A stretch of DNA of 64,000 bases from Lachnospiraceae bacterium Marseille-Q4251 (GTDB lineage: Bacteria; Bacillota; Clostridia; Lachnospirales; Lachnospiraceae). A model generated the notes under the pieces. It did not search any database, was not told the origin of the DNA, and saw only the letters and a program-made list of their open reading frames with translations. Location: positions 558,001 to 622,000 of the forward strand of contig JAGTTO010000001.1 of NCBI GenBank assembly GCA_018223435.1, given 5' to 3'. Positions 58,674-64,000 of this stretch are shown here, one piece after another (the first letter of the stretch is position 1; each line of letters opens with the position of its first letter). A program made the position numbers and the translations under genes.

Positions 58674-60599
58674 TCACTCTTCCTTAAACAGTGCAGCATC
58701 GCAGTCTTTTATATTCCATGAAATCCGTCCGTCCTTTTCCTGGACAGTTTTTCCACTCCAGAGTTCCCTGTAGGAAACTCCTGTTTTCAGACCTGCCCTT
58801 AAAGGATCCAACTCCACGATCTGCTCTCCTGTTTCCCAGCTGAACATGGCGATATACTGTTTTCCGTCAATAACTGCCGTAAAGCAGTGGGATGCAGAAG
58901 TGCCTCCCGCTTCTGTCGGCCGAAAAGCCACCCGCGAAGCTGCCACTTTATTTACTTCAGGATTTCCGGTAAGAATCCTACTGCGCTCTTTTGCTTCTTC
59001 CCGTTCATAATCATCACTCAGCATCATAACGGTTCCTGCAATCGCAGAAGCGGTATACCTGGCTCTTGCTTCCCCAAGACTGCTGTCACGATCCATGCAA
59101 AAGCTTTTCAAAAGGCAGCTATGATCCGGGTCATTAAACGCATAGAGCCGATGATTCTGCCACCAGGCATATGTCTGTGCATTCAGAACATACTCTACAT
59201 CCTCCGCTGTTCCAAATGCGTCACAGGAAAATCTTCTTGCATGACCGTAACCATTTGGGAAAAGAGGAGCAATCGAAAGGCTGATAAAGAAAGGTTTCCC
59301 TGTTTTTTCCGGTTTTAAAAGCTCATCTATAAACTGATATGCTGCATTTAATGCCTGCCGTCCGGTCCGTACAGAAGAATCATAATGAACGCCTTCCATA
59401 CCACCATGGCTCATAAAATCCACTTTCACATAATCAAAGTTCCATTTTACAAAGTCATTGAATTTTCTTCTTGTATATTCCTTCCACAACGGATGTGTCA
59501 CATCGTAAGGAATCGCGCCATCCACCCTTGGAAGCAGTCTCCCCTTGGAATCCCGAAGGAGGATCTCATTGAAACAGTGTCCGGCAATTCCCGGAATCTC
59601 CGCATCCGGTTCTTTTCCAAAAAAAGCAAACGGTGCATCATAAATTCCTGCCCTCTGATCATTTTCATGCAATTCCTTTACTCTGGCAGTAAGAACTTCT
59701 TCCGGAATCGTATTCCAGCAAGCATCCAGATTGACATAAGTGACTCCCTTGTTTTCATATCCTTTCGGCGTCAGTTCTTCTCTCAGAAATTTTCCTGTTT
59801 TCTGGTAATTATCCGCATTCAGTCTGAATGCCAGTCCTGCCCAACTGTTGAAACCGAAAGGAACACCTTCGTTCCATTCAAGAGGCCGTGTTTCTTCTGC
59901 AACAAGATCTCCATATTTCTCTAAAAGTTCTCTGTAATCCGTACCGTAAAGGACAACGAAGCGGGAAGACGATACCTTTTTTCCTGCAAGGCTTCCATGT
60001 TCCTCCGTATCATGGCTTCCTTCATCTGCAAGTCCGCTGACTGCGCAAATACTCTTTGCATCATAAGCAGAACAGATCAGACCATTTTTCCAGAAATCAA
60101 AATCAATCGCACCGATCAGCAGGCCTTCCCTTGTATCCTCCTGAAAAAGGACTGTAAGATCATAGCTCTTTCTGCCTGCACGAAGCGGTACTGCTTCATA
60201 GCGGAGCCACATGGTATTATCATAGGGAACAAGAAGCATTTTTGACCAAAGGCTTTTCCAGAGTTTTTCATTTGTTTCCGGAGCTTCCTGCACAACCAGT
60301 GGAACCAGGCAACGCGTCTCTACCCCGTTTCCTTCACTGGAAGACAGACTCACCTTCGCAACCGGCACATGATTTTCCAGAACCTCCAGTTCCTCTGTCA
60401 GAATAAGGTCATCGTCTCTTTCAAAAGTAAGCTTCAGTCTGCCTCCTTCTTCTACTTTATCTGTCAGTCTGGAATAACGACTGTCCATTCTTCTTCCGTC
60501 TACATGAAAAGCCTGTGCATATGCCTGCAGGATTCTTTTTCCTTCCCAGTGAAGTTCAAAAGTTCCATTCTCTGTACAAGTCCAGAATATCTTTTTCAT
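58674..60599 (-). CDS. Glycoside hydrolase, clan D (GH36/alpha-galactosidase-like)
   Basis: The 641-residue cytoplasmic protein has a beta-rich N-terminal domain (about 1-225), a TIM barrel (about 230-540) with FGFNSWAGL, the nucleophile strand FDYVKVDFMSHGG (Asp in KVD) and acid/base candidate in RFSCDAFGTAEDVEYV, and a C-terminal beta domain. This is the layout of GH36-like alpha-galactosidases and alpha-N-acetylgalactosaminidases; exact sugar unknown. No signal peptide, so it would act on imported sugar. GAGGTGA precedes the ATG. It lies between the solute-binding gene and the permease genes, indicating that the transported sugar is its substrate. Confidence 0.85.
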   Translation of the reverse strand: MKKIFWTCTENGTFELHWEGKRILQAYAQAFHVDGRRMDSRYSRLTDKVEEGGRLKLTFERDDDLILTEELEVLENHVPVAKVSLSSSEGNGVETRCLVPLVVQEAPETNEKLWKSLWSKMLLVPYDNTMWLRYEAVPLRAGRKSYDLTVLFQEDTREGLLIGAIDFDFWKNGLICSAYDAKSICAVSGLADEGSHDTEEHGSLAGKKVSSSRFVVLYGTDYRELLEKYGDLVAEETRPLEWNEGVPFGFNSWAGLAFRLNADNYQKTGKFLREELTPKGYENKGVTYVNLDACWNTIPEEVLTARVKELHENDQRAGIYDAPFAFFGKEPDAEIPGIAGHCFNEILLRDSKGRLLPRVDGAIPYDVTHPLWKEYTRRKFNDFVKWNFDYVKVDFMSHGGMEGVHYDSSVRTGRQALNAAYQFIDELLKPEKTGKPFFISLSIAPLFPNGYGHARRFSCDAFGTAEDVEYVLNAQTYAWWQNHRLYAFNDPDHSCLLKSFCMDRDSSLGEARARYTASAIAGTVMMLSDDYEREEAKERSRILTGNPEVNKVAASRVAFRPTEAGGTSASHCFTAVIDGKQYIAMFSWETGEQIVELDPLRAGLKTGVSYRELWSGKTVQEKDGRISWNIKDCDAALFKEE

Positions 60600-60628
60600 T
60601 TTGTCACCTCGTTTTCAATTCTTCAAAG

Positions 60629-60654
60629 AAACGCAGTTTTTTCAAACTGCGTTT
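60629..60654 (-). terminator. Intercistronic hairpin between solute-binding and GH36-like genes
   Basis: On the minus strand AAACGCAGTTT and AACTGCGTTT pair around a short A-rich loop. It may be a partial terminator or mRNA-stabilising stem that raises solute-binding protein levels over those of downstream genes. Confidence 0.6.
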
Positions 60655-60713
60655 CCGGATATTTTCTATTTATTTTGTAATCGTTCCGTACTTTCCCAGT
60701 TACGTTTCCTGAT

Positions 60714-62282
60714 TTACTCGTTCCACAGCTCCATACGTGCGGCATAGGTTTCATTGATTGCATCCTCTACCTCAGCGATGCCGGCTGCATCCAGATCACT
60801 CATCATCTGGTTATACACACTGTCTACTTCGTCAGAAGAAGCAGCATTTACCATGTGCGGATAAGCCTGAGCGATGATGTCCTGTACCTTCTGTGCTTTC
60901 AAAGCAACCGGAGTATTACCAGTCGGAATCAGGCCGTCAAATTCTGCGGTATCCCAGTATGTATTGGTCAGATTCTTCTCTGCGAACTGAGCGGTGATGT
61001 CTTTTTTAGCCATGGAGATACGGCTCGGAGTTCCATCGTCTTCGTGGTTACCGTTTTTAACAAACCATGTCCATCTGGTGATACCTGTTTCTTCCTGCAT
61101 CTTGGTGTTGTCTGCTTTGAAACGCTCTACAATATCGCCGACAGGAGTACGGACACCATCTTCAATGGTGTAATCTTCTCCCTCAATACCCCACAGCAGG
61201 AGATCCTGGCCCTCCTGGCTTGCGCAGTAATCAACAAAAGCAAGCGCCGCATCCAGATTCTCGCAGTTATTGGTAATGGCGATAGCGTCCCAGCCAAGAG
61301 AGCTTCTGCCGCCCAATGTAGTCTCATCCGGATCCACATCATCCGCAACCACTTTATAAGCAAGGTATTTCGCATCCTCACCGATCATCTGGTTCAGGCT
61401 GGCGTTTGCCGTCCACACATCCCAGTAAGCACCTGCATAAGCAAACACATTTCCTGCTGCCAGTTTCTGGTTTTTCAGATCAGATGTAAGTGTTACCCAC
61501 TCTTTATCCAGATAGCCTTCTGCATAAAGATCATTCAGGGAATGAACCGCTTCCAGATATTTCGGATCACTGACACGGAAATGAAGTTTTCCGTCCTCAT
61601 CTTTGTAATAGGTTTTCATTCCATACATACCTGCAAAGGTTCCATTCAGGTCGTCTGTTTTTTTAGGCTCACTGAGCATCAGTGCTACCGAATCTTTTCC
61701 TTCCAGGGTCGGATATTTTTCTTTAAACTGTTTGAAAACCTCTTCCATCTCGGAAACGGTAAATGGTTCATCACTGTCTGCTCTTTCCTGACCTAACAGG
61801 TCAACCATGATATCATAACGGCAGATAAAACCATTTACTGGATCTGGATCCGGACCATACCAGTTGGAAAGATAGTAGTTATTTCCATCCGTGTATCTGG
61901 TCTTATTCAGGGTATCTCCATACATTTCAACCACATTCGGCAGCTTGTCCATATAGTCGCTTAAGTTCACAAGAGCGCCTGCTTCAATGTATTTGTTCAC
62001 AATATCGGAGCTTCTGTCCATCAGGATAATATCCGGATAATCCTGTCCTGCCAGCATCAGGGACAGTTTTTCTCCCGGATCTCCGGTCGGGCTGATCAGG
62101 TCAATATTTACGCCTGTACGGTTCATCAGTTCCTCGGCAATACGATCATCAAATGCTTTGATACCAGAGTTCTTGTCAAAAAAAGAAATGGTCGGACGCT
62201 CCTCATCGGCTGCTGCCGGGATCACGGTCATAGAGCTGACTGCCATAACACTTGCAAGAAGTAATGCAATTCTTTTTTTCAT
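60714..62282 (-). CDS. Extracellular solute-binding protein of the sugar ABC importer
   Basis: The 522-residue protein has a signal peptide (MKKRIALLLASVMAVSSMTV, cleavage near AAA) and an LplA-type solute-binding fold (IILMDRSSDIVNKYIEAGALVNL, FVDYCASQEGQDLLLWGIEG). It lacks the Cys lipobox that tethers most Firmicute binding proteins, so how it stays at the cell surface is unclear. It is the first gene of the transport and hydrolase operon. Confidence 0.9.
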   Translation of the reverse strand: MKKRIALLLASVMAVSSMTVIPAAADEERPTISFFDKNSGIKAFDDRIAEELMNRTGVNIDLISPTGDPGEKLSLMLAGQDYPDIILMDRSSDIVNKYIEAGALVNLSDYMDKLPNVVEMYGDTLNKTRYTDGNNYYLSNWYGPDPDPVNGFICRYDIMVDLLGQERADSDEPFTVSEMEEVFKQFKEKYPTLEGKDSVALMLSEPKKTDDLNGTFAGMYGMKTYYKDEDGKLHFRVSDPKYLEAVHSLNDLYAEGYLDKEWVTLTSDLKNQKLAAGNVFAYAGAYWDVWTANASLNQMIGEDAKYLAYKVVADDVDPDETTLGGRSSLGWDAIAITNNCENLDAALAFVDYCASQEGQDLLLWGIEGEDYTIEDGVRTPVGDIVERFKADNTKMQEETGITRWTWFVKNGNHEDDGTPSRISMAKKDITAQFAEKNLTNTYWDTAEFDGLIPTGNTPVALKAQKVQDIIAQAYPHMVNAASSDEVDSVYNQMMSDLDAAGIAEVEDAINETYAARMELWNE

Positions 62283-62403
62283 GTTTCTTATCCTCCCTTT
62301 GTTTTGTGTAATATGTTCAATTGTTCCTTTGATATTTTATATTTTATGGTTATTTTTCCATCTCTACCATATTTCTTTTTTCCATTTTATATCTTAAATA
62401 TAC

Positions 62404-62442
62404 AAAAAAACAGCATCCCATAATTTTTGAATGCTGTTTTTC
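62404..62442 (-). terminator. Terminator of the YesN-like regulator gene
   Basis: On the minus strand AAACAGCAT and ATGCTGTTT enclose a loop and are followed by seven T. It separates the regulator gene from the solute-binding gene. Confidence 0.82.
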
Positions 62443-62469
62443 ACCAAAATATATCAATTTTTAACACTG

Positions 62470-63984
62470 CTATAAGTATTTTTTTCGGTATTCATTGGGC
62501 GTTTCTCCATATCTTTTTGTAAATATAGAACAAAAATAGGAAACATTTTCATATCCCACCTGCATACTGACCTCTTTCACCTTGTATTTCGGATTTTTCA
62601 ACAATTCACAGGCCTGTTCAAACCGGTAATCCGTGATATATTCCAGAATTGTCTGACCGGTTCCTTCCTTAAAAATAGTACGGATATAATTAGCTGAAAA
62701 ATGAATCTCCGCAGCCATATCTTCCACCGTTACGGACTGGCTGTAATGGCTTCTGACATACTCCTGGACTTTCCGCACCACATAGGCACTTTTACAGTCA
62801 CCGAGCTGCTGATTCCTCTTTTCCTCTATGGTTTTCAAAATTCCGTCCACATAGTCTCTGGCTTCCTCGATACAGCAGCATTTCCGCAGATTCTCATACT
62901 GATTTTCTCTCTGTTTCTCCTTTCCCTCTCTATTTTCCGGCATGATCTTTCTCTCCAGTTTAAGAGAAACCCGGTACAGAAACTGCAAAACTTCTTCTTT
63001 TTCTATTTTTTCCTCAGAGAAAAAGGTAAAAGCCTGAGCCAGAAGTTTACCGATTTCAGCATCCTGGCCAGCGCGTATGAGTCCTTCCAGCTGATTCTTA
63101 AAAGATTCTAATTCCCGAAAATACTCTTTTCTTCCGGTTCCCTCCGGTTCTCTGAAGCTTTCCTGTATCGGCTTTAAGGATCCTTTTTCTTCATAAAAAA
63201 TCTCTTTTTCCCAGCTCTTCAGCTGATGCCAGGCCGCCCGGAGACCTTCTTTCTCCACACTTTGCTTCAGCCAGACACCTCCATAGCTTTTTCCTGTAAG
63301 TTCTTTCAGGATCTTCTGGATCCGAAAAGCCGCATCGTGAAAATCCACATATCCCCATATCAAAAAAGTCAATGTACTGCCATCCAGCCAGACAGTTTCG
63401 ATCTCTGCCAGTTTTTTCTCCATACTCCGGTCCAGGTTCTTCTGAAAAACCTGAAAAAACTGAACCATACCGAAACGGCCGTCGTTTTTTTCCCCGGATA
63501 CCTGTTTCAGCTCCTGAAGCAGTCTGTCCTCCGGTATCTGTTCTTCTGTACAGAGACGCTGAAGAAGGAGTTTTTCCATCACATCCACAGAATTCTGAAA
63601 AAGATTCTCTTTTTCAATCTGTTTGATTGCCCTATGAATCACCTCAGCGATGCTCTCTTCGGAAAAAGGCTTTAAGATGTAATTCACAGCGTTTACTTGA
63701 AAGGCTTCTTTTATATAAGCAAAATCATCATAGCCTGTTAAAAAGATGATCTTAATATCCCTGTTCCACTCATAAATCTTTTTCGCCAAATTGACACCGT
63801 TCATGACAGGCATCTGAATATCTGTAATGACGATATCCGGCTGCCGGTCCAGTACCAGTTCATAAGCAGCCTTTCCGTTTTTTGCCGTATCTACATGATC
63901 AATGCCCAGCGTTTTCCAGTCTATATAATTTTTCAGAGCTTCCAGTTCCATCTTTTCATCATCAACAAGTAAAATTCGATACAT
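62470..63984 (-). CDS. YesN-type response regulator with AraC DNA-binding domain
   Basis: The 504-residue protein has an N-terminal receiver (VDDEKMELEALKNYIDW; phospho Asp in IVITDIQMPVMNG), a helical middle (about 150-390), and a C-terminal AraC double helix-turn-helix (AAEIHFSANYIRTIFKEGTG; VSMQVGYENVSYFCSIFTK). Such regulators pair with YesM-type kinases and activate adjacent sugar-uptake operons; here the solute-binding, GH36-like and permease genes. The kinase gene would be expected just outside the window, upstream. Confidence 0.93.
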   Translation of the reverse strand: MYRILLVDDEKMELEALKNYIDWKTLGIDHVDTAKNGKAAYELVLDRQPDIVITDIQMPVMNGVNLAKKIYEWNRDIKIIFLTGYDDFAYIKEAFQVNAVNYILKPFSEESIAEVIHRAIKQIEKENLFQNSVDVMEKLLLQRLCTEEQIPEDRLLQELKQVSGEKNDGRFGMVQFFQVFQKNLDRSMEKKLAEIETVWLDGSTLTFLIWGYVDFHDAAFRIQKILKELTGKSYGGVWLKQSVEKEGLRAAWHQLKSWEKEIFYEEKGSLKPIQESFREPEGTGRKEYFRELESFKNQLEGLIRAGQDAEIGKLLAQAFTFFSEEKIEKEEVLQFLYRVSLKLERKIMPENREGKEKQRENQYENLRKCCCIEEARDYVDGILKTIEEKRNQQLGDCKSAYVVRKVQEYVRSHYSQSVTVEDMAAEIHFSANYIRTIFKEGTGQTILEYITDYRFEQACELLKNPKYKVKEVSMQVGYENVSYFCSIFTKRYGETPNEYRKKYL

Positions 63985-64000
63985 ATATTATTCCTCTCCC

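Overview
The window looks like chromosomal DNA of an anaerobic Firmicute, most likely a member of the Lachnospiraceae (Clostridia). I base this on the gene families: a giant 2-hydroxyacyl-CoA dehydratase activase-like protein, AAA-ATPase/PD-(D/E)XK proteins, YARHG proteins, a holin-like type I toxin, LplB/LplC sugar permeases with a YesN-type regulator, and a DUF5107-TPR protein. AGGAGG-type ribosome binding sites and sigma-A-like promoters fit. Genus was not determined. Most genes lie on the minus strand.

Layout. 1-7.1 kb: an overlapping pair of membrane signalling genes (one a diguanylate-cyclase-like GGDEF protein), a decayed short-chain dehydrogenase, and an AraC regulator divergent from a 1104-residue DUF5107-TPR protein. 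7.1-11.3 kb: a small alpha/beta hydrolase and two related AAA-ATPase/nuclease-fold genes, the second broken by a 4-bp duplication. 11.3-17 kb: an envelope block with a secreted protein, a two-component system, a triple-YARHG protein and a fused amidase/serine-hydrolase. 17-21.7 kb: MATE exporter, AzlCD, a Gfo/Idh oxidoreductase and a D-lactate-dehydrogenase-like enzyme. 21.7-27.8 kb: a complete rRNA operon in the unusual order 16S-5S-tRNA-Ile-tRNA-Ala-23S, driven by two tandem promoters. 27.9-29.5 kb: a divergent tRNA-Thr, the scar of an integrated element (internally deleted integrase) and a compact type I toxin-antitoxin locus. 29.5-35.3 kb: a GlgB-like protein with an altered active site coupled to an LCP protein, then serCA. 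35.4-39.3 kb: a 1289-residue soluble hybrid histidine kinase with a degenerate HD-GYP domain. 39.4-45.6 kb: leuB-ilvD-ilvB and tgt-yajC. 45.8-50.1 kb: the 1413-residue activase-like gene. 50.1-54.9 kb: hisH-hisF-ung followed by a MotA/TolQ-like plus OmpA/MotB-like pair resembling the ZorAB motor. 55-56.6 kb: a secreted protein and a small Sir2-like protein. 56.8-64 kb: a carbohydrate uptake and alpha-galactosidase-type cluster with its regulator.

The strongest findings are the complete type I toxin-antitoxin locus at 28.76-29.07 kb (27-residue toxin, convergent antisense RNA, shared bidirectional terminator, direct repeats covering the toxin ribosome binding site), the Asp-to-Asn change at the catalytic nucleophile of the GlgB-like protein in an operon with an LCP gene, and the stand-alone ZorAB-like motor pair. 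All family assignments come from reading motifs by eye; no database search was run.
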